Part shown: in pieces, positions 8,182 through 16,022 of the stretch
How the letters are laid out: each line of letters begins with the position of its first letter
Position numbering within the stretch: position 1 is the first letter of the stretch
NCBI GenBank assembly: GCA_021647765.1
Contig: JAKIUD010000041.1
Coordinates: 1-29,958, forward strand
From: Desulfuromusa sp.
Lineage (GTDB): Bacteria; Desulfobacterota; Desulfuromonadia; Desulfuromonadales; Geopsychrobacteraceae
Direction: 5' to 3'
DNA: 29,958 bases
Notes under the pieces: model-generated
Seen by the model: the letters and a program-made list of their open reading frames with translations, nothing else
The model's database searches: none
What the model was told of the DNA's origin: nothing
Program-made: the position numbers and the translations under genes

Positions 8182-8885
8182 TGCTGGAAGTGACTGATAT
8201 TGAGGTTTTTTACGGTAATATCCAAGCCTTGCATGGCATAAGTTTCAAAGTAAAGGAAGGTGAAACTGTCACCATTATTGGCTCAAATGGCGCTGGAAAA
8301 TCGACCACACTTTTGGCGATTGCTGGCTTGCTTAAGCCGCAAAAGGGCGAGATAAAATTTTTAGGCAATTCGTTGGAGAAACTTTCTGCCTACCAAACTG
8401 TCAATATGGGGATTTCACTGTGTCCGGAAGGTAGGCGGATTTTTACTAGCCTTTCAGTTTACGAAAACTTGCTCATGGGTGCGGTTCAGCGGAGAGACAA
8501 AAAAGCGATTAAAGAAGACATCGATTGGGTGCTTTCCCTTTTCCCTGATTTGAAAGATCGTCTGGAGCAGCAGGGCGGGGCTTTAAGTGGTGGCCAGCAA
8601 CAGATGCTAGCCATTAGTCGTGCCCTGATGAGTAAGCCTAAATTACTCATCCTCGATGAGCCTTCTCTGGGACTTTCTCCGGTGCTGGTAAAGCAAATTT
8701 TTGAAGTTATCATCATGCTGAAAAAACTTGGAACGACGGTGTTGCTGGTTGAACAAAATGCACGTCAGGCGCTTGAAATCGCTGATAGGGGCTACGTAAT
8801 AGAAACTGGCTTGATTACGATGGAGGGTCCAAGTTCAGTTCTGAAAAATAGTGACCAAGTGAAATCTGCATATCTGGGAGGCTAA
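8181..8885 (+). CDS. livF: Branched-chain amino acid-type ABC transporter ATPase LivF
   Basis: This is the second ATPase of the importer, 234 residues, the usual LivF length. It shows Walker A GSNGAGKS (34-41), the LivF-typical CPEGRRIFTSLSVYENL after the Q-loop, the signature LSGGQQQMLAISRAL, Walker B LLILDEPSLGLSP and VEQNARQALEIADRGYV near the end. It overlaps livG by one base and abuts livH directly, so expression is translationally coupled. It presumably pairs with LivG on the cytoplasmic face of the LivH-LivM membrane complex. Confidence 0.93.
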   Translation: MLEVTDIEVFYGNIQALHGISFKVKEGETVTIIGSNGAGKSTTLLAIAGLLKPQKGEIKFLGNSLEKLSAYQTVNMGISLCPEGRRIFTSLSVYENLLMGAVQRRDKKAIKEDIDWVLSLFPDLKDRLEQQGGALSGGQQQMLAISRALMSKPKLLILDEPSLGLSPVLVKQIFEVIIMLKKLGTTVLLVEQNARQALEIADRGYVIETGLITMEGPSSVLKNSDQVKSAYLGG

Positions 8886-9785
8886 ATGTCACACACGGCT
8901 TATTATATCCAACAATTTATAAATGCCCTGAGCTTGGGAAGTATCTATGCTCTGGTGACGATTGGCTTGGCGATGGTTTTCAGTATCCTTCGCTTGATTA
9001 ATTTTGCTCATGGCGATCTGATGATGATTGGATCATATTCTATTTTAATGTTATGGAATGCTGGGGTGCCAGTTTGGATAGCAATTTTTGTCGGCGTAGC
9101 TCTTTGTGGAATGGCCGGTATCATCATGGAGCGTGTCTGTTACCGGCCTTTGCGCGGTAGTGCGGAAATGACCACCCTGTTGACTTCATTTGCCGTGGTT
9201 GTTTTTCTTGAAAACGGGGCAACTCTCCTCTTTGGCCCGAACACTCGTCCATTTAGAATTCTTAATTTTACCCCTCCTACTTTTAATATTAGTTCCATCT
9301 TAATTAGTAAAATTGATGTTATTGCTGTTGTTTTAACCTTGATTATCCTTTTAGTGACCACACTGTTTATAAAAAAAACAACTATTGGTATTGCCATGCG
9401 AGCCGTTGCAGATGATTTGACCGCAAGTCACTTGGTTGGCATTCGTCTTGACAGGGTCATCGTCAGTGCATTTTTCATTGGATCTGTCTTTGCTGGTCTT
9501 GCCGGACTTCTTTGGAGTGCTCGGGCAGGAAAACTCTACCCATTAATGGGTTTTATACCAGTTGTTAAAGCATTTGTTGCGGCAGTGATCGGTGGTTTTG
9601 GCAGTATCCCCGGTGCCGTTCTCGGGGGTTATGTCCTGGGGTTTTTAGAGGTTTTTTTGGTCGCGATGTTGCCCCCTGATTTCCAGGGATATCGGGATGC
9701 TTTTGTATTTATTTTGTTAATTTTTGTTTTACTTGTCAGACCTCAAGGGATCTTAGGTGCAAAAGCCATGCAGCGGAGAATCTGA
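8886..9785 (+). CDS. livH: Branched-chain amino acid-type ABC transporter permease LivH
   Basis: This 299-residue polytopic permease has about eight hydrophobic segments. The start region ALSLGSIYALVTIGLAMVFS followed by LINFAHGDLMMIG is diagnostic of LivH-type permeases. The C-terminal half has KAFVAAVIGGFGSIPGAVLGG, the conserved cytoplasmic coupling region, and an end in RPQGILG. The ATG immediately follows the livF stop, with GGGAGG in the end of livF as ribosome site. It forms the membrane channel with LivM. Confidence 0.93.
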   Translation: MSHTAYYIQQFINALSLGSIYALVTIGLAMVFSILRLINFAHGDLMMIGSYSILMLWNAGVPVWIAIFVGVALCGMAGIIMERVCYRPLRGSAEMTTLLTSFAVVVFLENGATLLFGPNTRPFRILNFTPPTFNISSILISKIDVIAVVLTLIILLVTTLFIKKTTIGIAMRAVADDLTASHLVGIRLDRVIVSAFFIGSVFAGLAGLLWSARAGKLYPLMGFIPVVKAFVAAVIGGFGSIPGAVLGGYVLGFLEVFLVAMLPPDFQGYRDAFVFILLIFVLLVRPQGILGAKAMQRRI

Positions 9786-9786
9786 A

Positions 9787-10788
9787 ATGAAGCAAAACAA
9801 ACACGCTCTATACCTGACGATATCAACAGCTCTTTTTTTCTATGTTGTCTATTTGCTGGATGCGTATGGAAGTCATTATTATCAGCGTGTTGCTAATCTT
9901 ATGATGATTTACGTCATTTTAACCGTAAGTTTAAATCTATCAAATGGAATTGGGGGTATTTCTTCCCTGGGGCAAATCGGATTTATGTCAATCGGTGCGT
10001 ATGTTTCTGCAATTTTGACGCTTCCCTCGGGACTTAAGGGACGATGGCTGATGGGGCTGCCGGACTGGCTCAGCTCTATCCAGTTTGATTTATTGTCATC
10101 GATGATTTTGGCCGGAATTCTAGCCGCTGCAATAGCTTTTCTGGTTGGCATGATTATTCTTCGGCTTCAGGGTGTCTTTACCGCCGTTGCTACATTGGGT
10201 TTCCTGATTATTGTTAAGGTTGTTGCTGAAAACTGGATGTCTGTTACCCGGGGAGGCAGGGGGATTTCCTCGCTTCCAATCTATACCAATCTGTGGTGGA
10301 CAAGTGTGATGGCCGTGATAACGGTATGTGTTGTTTTACGTATCTTAAGATCCCCCTACGGGAGAAGTATGCAGGCGGTAAGAGAGCATGATCTGGCTGC
10401 TCAAAGTATCGGTATAAACGCACCCCGTATCCGCTTGCTGGCATTTGTCATCAGTGCTTTTTTTACTGCAATTGCTGGTGCTTTATGGGCTAACCTGATT
10501 GGAGTGGTTTCACCAGGAAGTTTTTATCTTTGGCTGACCCTTCTTATAATTATCATGATGGTTGTTGGTGGAATGGGAAGTATCACCGGGTCGGTTCTCT
10601 CTGCCGTTGGATTTACCATTTTGCTGGAATTGTTACGTGGGTTTGAAAATAAAATTGCTGTATATGGAATTAGTCATATCATTTTTGCTGTTGTATTTTT
10701 GTTGGTTATTATTTATCGCCCTGATGGAGTCATGGGGGATCGGGAATTCAGTTGGAGCTGGTTAAAACGGATTATCCCATTTTCTTAA
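9787..10788 (+). CDS. livM: Branched-chain amino acid-type ABC transporter permease LivM
   Basis: This is the second permease, 333 residues with the chosen start. The family motifs are NLSNGIGGISSLGQIGFMSIG, split as LSNGIGGISS and LGQIGFMSIGAY, then GVFTAVATLGF, and near the C-terminus the coupling segment MMVVGGMGSITGS followed by YRPDGVMG. I chose the ATG at 9787, one base after the livH stop, with GGAGA at 9775-9779 as ribosome site. An in-frame ATG at 9757 lies inside livH and would add ten residues with no better site. About eight to ten membrane segments are evident. Confidence 0.92.
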   Translation: MKQNKHALYLTISTALFFYVVYLLDAYGSHYYQRVANLMMIYVILTVSLNLSNGIGGISSLGQIGFMSIGAYVSAILTLPSGLKGRWLMGLPDWLSSIQFDLLSSMILAGILAAAIAFLVGMIILRLQGVFTAVATLGFLIIVKVVAENWMSVTRGGRGISSLPIYTNLWWTSVMAVITVCVVLRILRSPYGRSMQAVREHDLAAQSIGINAPRIRLLAFVISAFFTAIAGALWANLIGVVSPGSFYLWLTLLIIIMMVVGGMGSITGSVLSAVGFTILLELLRGFENKIAVYGISHIIFAVVFLLVIIYRPDGVMGDREFSWSWLKRIIPFS

Positions 10789-10846
10789 ATCTTGGAATGA
10801 CACATCGGACACTGGAAACATCAAACCATAAAAGAGGAGAAATCTT

Positions 10847-12007
10847 ATGCGGAAACAAATGAGTTTGTTAGCAATGATCATGGCGGCCATCGGGCTACTG
10901 ATGTTGACTGGGATTGCGGGGGCAGACACAGTTAAAATTGGGGTTGTTGAGAATCTGTCAGGTTCCCAGGCTTCTCTGGATCAACCCTCTTTAAATGGGG
11001 TCAAATTGGCATTGAAAGAGATTAATGATGCTGGTGGGGTTTTGGGAAAAAAAGTTGAAATTATTGTAAGAGATGGAAAATCTGATCCAGCCACTTTGGC
11101 TACAGTGACAGAAGGGATAATTGATCAGGGGATCAGTGCCATTACCGGTTTATCGGATACCACAATGGTGTTGGCCTCAGCACCAGCGGCTCAGCGTGCA
11201 GGTATTGCTTTTGTCGCCTCAGGCGCAACGTCCCCTTCACTTCCTGATGAGGTAGGAGATAGTCTCTTTCTTGCACCTTTCGGCGACAATGTCCAGGCCG
11301 CCGCCGCATCTGAATATGCCTTTAATGATCTTGGTGCAAGATCCGTGTGGGTTCTTTATGATAAGGCCATGGATTATACTTATCTGCTCCAGCGATATTT
11401 CTGTGACAGTTTTGGCGGACAGGGTGGAGCCATTATTTCTAAGGCTACCTACCAGACGGGCGACACAGATTTTAGAGCTCAGATTACCAGTTTAAAAGCT
11501 AAGAAGAACTTACCAGATATTCTGTTTATATCCTCTGGTCCTGATGAGATTGGCTCGATTGTAAAACAAGTGCGGGATATGGGAATCAAGACTCCTATCG
11601 TTGGTGGTGATGGTTATGATACCCCTCTGCTCGCAGATGTTGCCGGACCCGCAGCTGCAACAGACATTTATTTTACGACTCATGTTGCGTTGGATTCTAT
11701 GGGTGCCAAGTCTTTTGTTGAAAGCTATACAAAAATGTACGGGCATGAGCCTGAAAATGGTTTTGCTGCCCTAGGGTATGATGCTTTTAACCTTATTATT
11801 AATGCGGTTAAAAATGCCGGGACAACGGATCCAAAAGCCGTTAAAGAAGCACTTGCCGCAACAAAAGGTTTTAAAGGTGTTACCGGTACTATTAATTACC
11901 CCAAAGGGATAAGAGTTCCACAGAAATCTGTCAGTATTATCAAAGTGGATGCAGGTAAATTTATTTTCGTGAAGGAAGTCATGCCTGTCGAGATTCCGGC
12001 TCCTTGA
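10847..12007 (+). CDS. livK: ABC transporter periplasmic substrate-binding protein, LivK/Leu-Ile-Val-binding type
   Basis: This 386-residue binding protein belongs to the type I periplasmic Leu/Ile/Val-binding family. A signal peptide (hydrophobic about 7-22) probably ends at AGA (24-26), leaving the typical mature start DTVKIGVVENLSG. Other family hallmarks are GVKLALKEINDAGGVLGKKVEI, split as LALKEINDAGG and VLGKKVEI, then GLSDT/ASGATSPSL in the ligand cleft region and GFAALGYDAFNLI near the C-terminal hinge. AGAGGAGA lies just before the ATG. The family binds amino acids, amides, urea or aromatic acids, so LIV specificity should not be assumed. It is the last transport gene, directly before the creatininase-like gene. 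Confidence 0.9.
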   Translation: MRKQMSLLAMIMAAIGLLMLTGIAGADTVKIGVVENLSGSQASLDQPSLNGVKLALKEINDAGGVLGKKVEIIVRDGKSDPATLATVTEGIIDQGISAITGLSDTTMVLASAPAAQRAGIAFVASGATSPSLPDEVGDSLFLAPFGDNVQAAAASEYAFNDLGARSVWVLYDKAMDYTYLLQRYFCDSFGGQGGAIISKATYQTGDTDFRAQITSLKAKKNLPDILFISSGPDEIGSIVKQVRDMGIKTPIVGGDGYDTPLLADVAGPAAATDIYFTTHVALDSMGAKSFVESYTKMYGHEPENGFAALGYDAFNLIINAVKNAGTTDPKAVKEALAATKGFKGVTGTINYPKGIRVPQKSVSIIKVDAGKFIFVKEVMPVEIPAP

Positions 12008-12022
12008 TCTTATAACTCTGTA

Positions 12023-12051
12023 CCAAACCTTGAAGACAAAACCGGGTTTGG
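12023..12051 (+). other. Intercistronic stem-loop between livK and the creatininase gene
   Basis: CCAAACC (12023-12029) pairs perfectly with GGTTTGG (12045-12051) across a 15-base loop. No T-run follows, so it is unlikely to be a full terminator. Such a stem can protect the end of an upstream message and keep binding-protein expression above that of the following gene. The remaining gap to 12151 has no other clear signal except AAAGGA before the creatininase start. Confidence 0.35.
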
Positions 12052-12151
12052 CACATTCAACAACATTTGACTAAGATCAGGAGTTAGAAATTACGTTTAT
12101 CTTGATTCCACTCCATGTGGAGGTTAAGTAAACTGAAAGGAACCCATTTAT

Positions 12152-12895
12152 ATGATCAATTATAAGTTGGAAGAACATAATGAATATAGCATTCGGGACG
12201 CTAAAGTTGATAAAGCAATTTTGGCTATAGGTTCTACGGAGAGCCATGGTGGGCATCTGCCCTTTGGTTGTGACACTTTTATATCATATAAATTAGCCTG
12301 TGAAGTCGCTTCTCAGCTGGATAATACCGTTGTTGTTCCCCCCTTATGGTTTGGTATGAGTCAACACTATAGCCACAAACCGATGAACGTTACCCTCAGT
12401 AATGATACGCTAATCCGAGTACTCAAAGATATTCTGGGCTCTCTGGTTCATTGGGGCATAAATAAAATACTGATCATCAACGGACATGATGGCAATATTG
12501 CTCCCATTGAGATTGCGACTCGTGACATCAAGTTGGAATATCCTGATCTTGGTTTGGCGGTACTTGATGCGTGGTGGGCTACTGCAGGTAATCTATTGCC
12601 AGAAGATACCTTTGAAGTGTGGAATGGTATGGGTCACGGTGGGGAAGGGGAAACTTCCCTTGCCCTCGCGATGTTCCCGGAACTGTGCCATATTGATCAG
12701 GCTAAAGGGATGATTAAGGAAATGGACCCCCACGTAAAACTGGTCTGGAACTATCAGGAACTGACTGATTATGGTTCTAATGGAGAACCAACAAAAGGGA
12801 CAGTGGAAAAGGGCAACAAAATGAAAAAGGTGTTGGTTGACTATCTGGTTGAATTTATAAAGCTTATGGATAAGCAAGGATGGCGATATAAATAA
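12152..12895 (+). CDS. Creatininase-family amidohydrolase
   Basis: This 247-residue protein belongs to the creatininase (creatinine amidohydrolase) family of metal-dependent hydrolases. Expected metal-ligand motifs are present: STESHGGHLP with Glu30 and His32, then CDT with Asp41, NGHDGN with His112, and GHGGEGET with His162 and Glu165. The family includes creatinine amidohydrolase, FAPy deformylase, amidases of riboflavin-type pathways and MftE. This gene has none of the mycofactocin context, so MftE is unlikely. It follows livK with a 144-base gap and is probably cotranscribed, so the importer may deliver its substrate, a small cyclic or linear amide. AAAGGA before the ATG is the ribosome site. 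Family sure, substrate unknown. Confidence 0.85.
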   Translation: MINYKLEEHNEYSIRDAKVDKAILAIGSTESHGGHLPFGCDTFISYKLACEVASQLDNTVVVPPLWFGMSQHYSHKPMNVTLSNDTLIRVLKDILGSLVHWGINKILIINGHDGNIAPIEIATRDIKLEYPDLGLAVLDAWWATAGNLLPEDTFEVWNGMGHGGEGETSLALAMFPELCHIDQAKGMIKEMDPHVKLVWNYQELTDYGSNGEPTKGTVEKGNKMKKVLVDYLVEFIKLMDKQGWRYK

Positions 12896-12939
12896 CAGTA
12901 TTCTTCATCGTACTGATGTTTTTTAATATCATCCGAACT

Positions 12940-12989
12940 TTTCCCATAAAAACAGCCGCTATTATATCAGCGGCTGTTTTTATGGGAAA
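12940..12989. terminator. Strong bidirectional intrinsic terminator
   Basis: A perfect 21-bp stem (12940-12960 with 12969-12989) encloses an 8-base loop. The GC-rich core AACAGCCGCT is flanked by A- and T-runs on the two sides, so the hairpin works as a rho-independent terminator in either direction. It separates the plus-strand creatininase gene (stop at 12895) from the convergent minus-strand DJ-1/PfpI gene (stop at 12997). Confidence 0.92.
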
Positions 12990-12996
12990 TTTTGCC

Positions 12997-13584
12997 TTAA
13001 AGTTTTATCTTCGTTCCCAAAACTTCCAGGAATTTCCGAACCCATTCTGGGTGAGCCGGCCAGGCTGGTGCTGTCACCAAGTTGCCATCGATATGGGCAT
13101 CACTGAAGGTTTCATTGTTGGCTGGCCAAGTTCCACCGGCCTGTTCCACATCGGGGCCGACCGCCGGATAAGCGGAGCAGGACTTTCCTGCAATGACTCC
13201 CGCGGCAGCCAGAATTTGTGGGCCATGACAGATTGCAGCAACCGGTTTATTATCGCGGAAAAATTCCCGGGTTAGTTCAAGAACTCTAGGGTTGAGACGC
13301 AGGTATTCCGGAGCACGGCCACCGGGGATGATCAGGGCGTCATAGTCGGTACTTTGCACTGTTGAAAAATCGGCGTTGATGTGAAAATTATGGCCCACTT
13401 TTTCGCTGTACGTCTGATCACCCTCAAAATCATGAATGGCAGTTTTGACCGTATCTCCAGGCTTTTTGTCTGGGCAGACGGCATCAACCTGATGGCCGAC
13501 CATGGTGAGCATCTGGAACGGAACCATCGCTTCATAGTCTTCGACAAAGTCCCCAACGAGCATCAGTATTTTTTTCTGTCCCAT
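12997..13584 (-). CDS. DJ-1/PfpI family protein (class I glutamine amidotransferase-like)
   Basis: This 195-residue cytoplasmic protein has the DJ-1/PfpI fold. The N-terminus KILMLVGDFVEDYEAMVPF carries the conserved acidic residue Glu15; DALIIPGGRAPEYL is the strand before the nucleophile elbow; and VAAICHGPQILAAAG holds the nucleophile Cys119 followed by His120. Members act as deglycases, chaperones or proteases; which applies here is unknown. The start is the ATG at 13584 with AGGAGA 7 bases upstream; the frame stays open further upstream but without a ribosome site. It lies 88 bases downstream of the hemolysin III gene on the same strand, probably as an operon. Confidence 0.87.
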   Translation of the reverse strand: MGQKKILMLVGDFVEDYEAMVPFQMLTMVGHQVDAVCPDKKPGDTVKTAIHDFEGDQTYSEKVGHNFHINADFSTVQSTDYDALIIPGGRAPEYLRLNPRVLELTREFFRDNKPVAAICHGPQILAAAGVIAGKSCSAYPAVGPDVEQAGGTWPANNETFSDAHIDGNLVTAPAWPAHPEWVRKFLEVLGTKIKL

Positions 13585-13672
13585 ACAAAATCTCCTATTT
13601 CTGAAAGCTGAAAGGATAAAAATACACCGCATGCAACACCAATTGTACAAGCAGAAATGGAGATGTCAAAAA

Positions 13673-14326
13673 TCAATTGGGAATTACGTAAAATAAAATT
13701 GCAAAAAAGTGGAGACCGCTCCCTGCCATGACAAACAAATGCCAAATGGCATGGCTGTAGGGGAGTTTTTTCCAGGCATAAAAAATGATCCCTGCGGTGT
13801 AGGTTAGCCCCCCGAGCAGCAATAATTCCAATCCACCTTTGTCAAGAACCGCAAGCATCGGTTTGATGGCAATAATAACAATCCAGCTCATTGCCAGATA
13901 GAAACCAAGAGAAATCCCCGGAAGCCTGCCAAAGGATGTGGTTTTGAGTAGAATTCCTGCTATGGCGATCCCCCAGATAGTGCCAAATAATGACCAACCC
14001 CAGGGGCCGCGCAAGTTGACCAGCATAAATGGGGTATAGGTTCCGGCAATCAGGAGATAAATAGCCGAATGATCAATCTGTCGAAGAATCCCTTTGATCT
14101 TTGGCAGGGGGATGCTGTGGTAGAGGGTCGAGGCGACATACAAAAGGATTAAGGTGCTGCCGAATATACTACAGCTGGCAATATGCCAGGCATCACCATG
14201 TAAACTGGCAAAGCCGACCAGAACAGCTAAGCCGCCGATTGATAGTAATGCGCCAATCCCATGGGTAATGCTGTTGGCGATTTCTTCACCAACACTATAC
14301 GTTGTTGTTTCTGCCCATTTTGCCAT
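13673..14326 (-). CDS. Hemolysin III / PAQR-family membrane protein
   Basis: This is a 217-residue protein with seven predicted membrane segments. Family motifs are visible: EEIANSITHGIGALLSIGG near the N-terminus, STLYHS after the second helix, LRQIDHSAIYLLIAGTYTP, and IWHLFVMAGSGLHFFAI at the C-terminus. The His residues in the H-x3-D/S-x-H arrangement match the metal site of PAQR proteins. Despite the name, most bacterial members have no shown haemolytic role and are tied to membrane lipid homeostasis. The start is the ATG at 14326, with AGGAG about 8 bases upstream on the minus strand. The stretch between this start and 14462 shows no convincing minus-strand promoter. Confidence 0.88.
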   Translation of the reverse strand: MAKWAETTTYSVGEEIANSITHGIGALLSIGGLAVLVGFASLHGDAWHIASCSIFGSTLILLYVASTLYHSIPLPKIKGILRQIDHSAIYLLIAGTYTPFMLVNLRGPWGWSLFGTIWGIAIAGILLKTTSFGRLPGISLGFYLAMSWIVIIAIKPMLAVLDKGGLELLLLGGLTYTAGIIFYAWKKLPYSHAIWHLFVMAGSGLHFFAILFYVIPN

Positions 14327-14461
14327 GTTTATTGCTCCTGCACGATCTTGATATGATTTTGATGCTGATATTATGACATGAACGTAAAGGTACATGGTGG
14401 TGCCGTTGTTGGTTTTACGAAACTATTACCTGAATTTGTCGATTTAGAGTAAAAAATAAAG

Positions 14462-14516
14462 ACAATAAAAAAAGTTATATTTTATTGTTGACAAAGGTTA
14501 CCTATTTGGTTACAAA
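14462..14516 (+). promoter_or_regulatory. Sigma70-like promoter with an overlapping palindrome
   Basis: TTGACA (14488-14493), a perfect -35 hexamer, is followed after exactly 17 bp by TACAAA (14511-14516), a four-of-six -10 match. Upstream, the perfect 9-bp inverted repeat ACAATAAAA (14462-14470) and TTTTATTGT (14480-14488) reaches the first base of the -35. It could be an operator or simply an AT-rich UP element. The predicted start is near 14523. The promoter drives either the candidate small RNA below or, through read-through, the MFS gene. Confidence 0.6.
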
Positions 14517-14522
14517 TAGACC

Positions 14523-14637
14523 ATCAACGAATTGTTGTGGCAGGCGAGACGTTGAGAAACAAAAAAAGAAAATCTTTCGAGAAACCTCTCTCAAAATGTT
14601 GCCCCGCGATCTCCCTCCTGGTTGCGGGGTTTTTTTT
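14523..14637 (+). ncRNA. Candidate small RNA or attenuated leader, about 115 nt
   Basis: A transcript starting near 14523 would end at the intrinsic terminator finishing at 14637. No good coding frame with a ribosome site fills it. Internal structure is possible: TCAACG (14524-14529) with CGTTGA (14550-14555), and GAGA (14580-14583) with TCTC (14588-14591), separated by an A-rich single strand (14558-14572). The terminator loop is UCCCUCCU, which contains CCUCC, complementary to Shine-Dalgarno sequences; exposed loops of this kind mark several known bacterial sRNAs. I do not recognise a known family. The alternative is a terminator-controlled leader of the MFS gene, which starts about 70 bases downstream. 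Confidence 0.5.
14602..14637 (+). terminator. Intrinsic terminator with anti-SD loop
   Basis: A 10-bp stem (14602-14611 with 14620-14629, two G-T wobbles, six GC pairs at the base) closes an 8-base loop and is followed by eight T's (14630-14637). This is a textbook rho-independent terminator on the plus strand. It lies upstream of the MFS coding region, so it ends a separate short transcript or attenuates the MFS message. Confidence 0.85.
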
Positions 14638-14706
14638 GCCTATATCCCTACACTCTTCCGGCGTATACTTTGTTTTACTCTCATGATAAGTCCTGTTCTG
14701 GTTTTT

Positions 14707-15945
14707 ATGAAAGTTTTATTCGTGGACGTAACACAACGTAACTATTATGCTTTTCAGTGGCACGCAATATTTTTTGCATTAACAGTAACTTTTACTGAGA
14801 TCAATACTGTCCTCCCTTCGCTGATTGTCAAAGTTGGTGGCGGAACAATCCAGATTGGTTTACTGACAGCGATTATGGTGGGGACGCCGATTATCGGCCA
14901 GTTATTGTTTGCCAGTTATCTCCATATGCAACCGCGTAAGCGCGGATTTTTGCTGCTGGGGGTTGGTTTACGGGTGACTGCGCTGGCAACTGTTGCCTTA
15001 ATATTGTTTGCGGCAGACACAATAGCGCCACAGACTTTAATCAGTTTGGTCTTTGTCTTGATGTTTGTTTTTGCCCTTTCAGGAACTTTTGCCGGGGTCT
15101 CTTATACCGATATTCTGGGAAAATCGTTAGCGGTGGAACAGCGCAGCCGATTTTTTGTCAGTCGCCAGGTTTTAACCAGTGTGGCGTTTCTGATCTCTGC
15201 TCCCGTTTCGCGTTGGATTCTTGGCTATTATGCGTATCCGTATAACTATGTCTGGATGTTCGGGTTGGCGGCAGGGTTGTTGTTTATCGCTTTTTGGGGA
15301 TTCTGGGCAATTGATGAACCTGAAGTTCAGCCATCGCGTGAAGCTTTTTCATTTCTCCAGGTGTTACGGGCGATTCCCCAACATTTACGTGATAACCCAC
15401 CATTACTGCGCTATATTCTTATGACGAATTTGACCGGTTTTGGTTTGACTCTCATGCCCTTTTACGTCGCCTATGCCAGTCAACATTATGGGTTAACCGG
15501 GGAGCAGATTGGTAACTATCTGATGGTGCAGATTGTCGGGATGGGTTTGTCAAATTTTATTTGGGTCAGAGTTGTTAAAAAATTTGGTTTTCGAGGGGTT
15601 ATCCATGGCTGTATTATTTGTGGAACCCTGCTTCCAATCCTGGTTTTAGCTCTTTCAGGAATGTCTTTAGGAGTTTTTCTGACGGTATTCTTTTTGATGG
15701 GAATTGCTATCTCAGCCAGAAAGATTGCCTTTGAAGGGTTGCTGATTGAAATTACTACAAATACTAATCGTGCTCTGCATAAAGGGATTGTTGGGGCTAC
15801 CAGTTTGACATCAGCCCTGTTTCCTCTGGTTGCAGGTGGACTCATCCTTTGGGTTGGTTACGTTCCGGTATTTTTACTTGTTTCCATTCTCGTTGCCGCT
15901 GCCTGGTTTTCTGTTTCTGGAATTGTTTCTACCTCTCATGTTTAA
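14707..15945 (+). CDS. MFS transporter
   Basis: This is a polytopic membrane protein of 412 residues with the chosen start and about twelve hydrophobic segments, consistent with the major facilitator superfamily. The loop after the second helix is basic (HMQPRKRGF), as expected for an MFS cytoplasmic loop, and a central hydrophilic loop (about 200-235) splits two six-helix halves. The frame is open back to 14485, but that stretch contains a promoter and an intrinsic terminator, so the true start is downstream. The candidates are ATG at 14707 or 14683; neither has a strong ribosome site. A TATACT at 14664-14669 might be a -10 without a good -35. The substrate cannot be told. Confidence 0.75.
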   Translation: MKVLFVDVTQRNYYAFQWHAIFFALTVTFTEINTVLPSLIVKVGGGTIQIGLLTAIMVGTPIIGQLLFASYLHMQPRKRGFLLLGVGLRVTALATVALILFAADTIAPQTLISLVFVLMFVFALSGTFAGVSYTDILGKSLAVEQRSRFFVSRQVLTSVAFLISAPVSRWILGYYAYPYNYVWMFGLAAGLLFIAFWGFWAIDEPEVQPSREAFSFLQVLRAIPQHLRDNPPLLRYILMTNLTGFGLTLMPFYVAYASQHYGLTGEQIGNYLMVQIVGMGLSNFIWVRVVKKFGFRGVIHGCIICGTLLPILVLALSGMSLGVFLTVFFLMGIAISARKIAFEGLLIEITTNTNRALHKGIVGATSLTSALFPLVAGGLILWVGYVPVFLLVSILVAAAWFSVSGIVSTSHV

Positions 15946-16022
15946 GCTGACCGGATTGACTGCTTTATGTTATATCGATAGAGCCTCGAAACTTTCATCT
16001 TTTTTAAAGATCTGTGCAACTT

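Noticed and set aside
9757..9786. Earlier in-frame ATG for livM inside livH
   Set aside because: The ATG at 9787 directly follows the livH stop and has a good ribosome site.
12916..13275. A 119-codon plus-strand frame after the creatininase gene
   Set aside because: It crosses the strong terminator hairpin and then runs opposite the DJ-1/PfpI gene.
14485..14706. Upstream extension of the MFS reading frame
   Set aside because: It contains a promoter and a strong intrinsic terminator, and the added residues are basic and lack membrane character.
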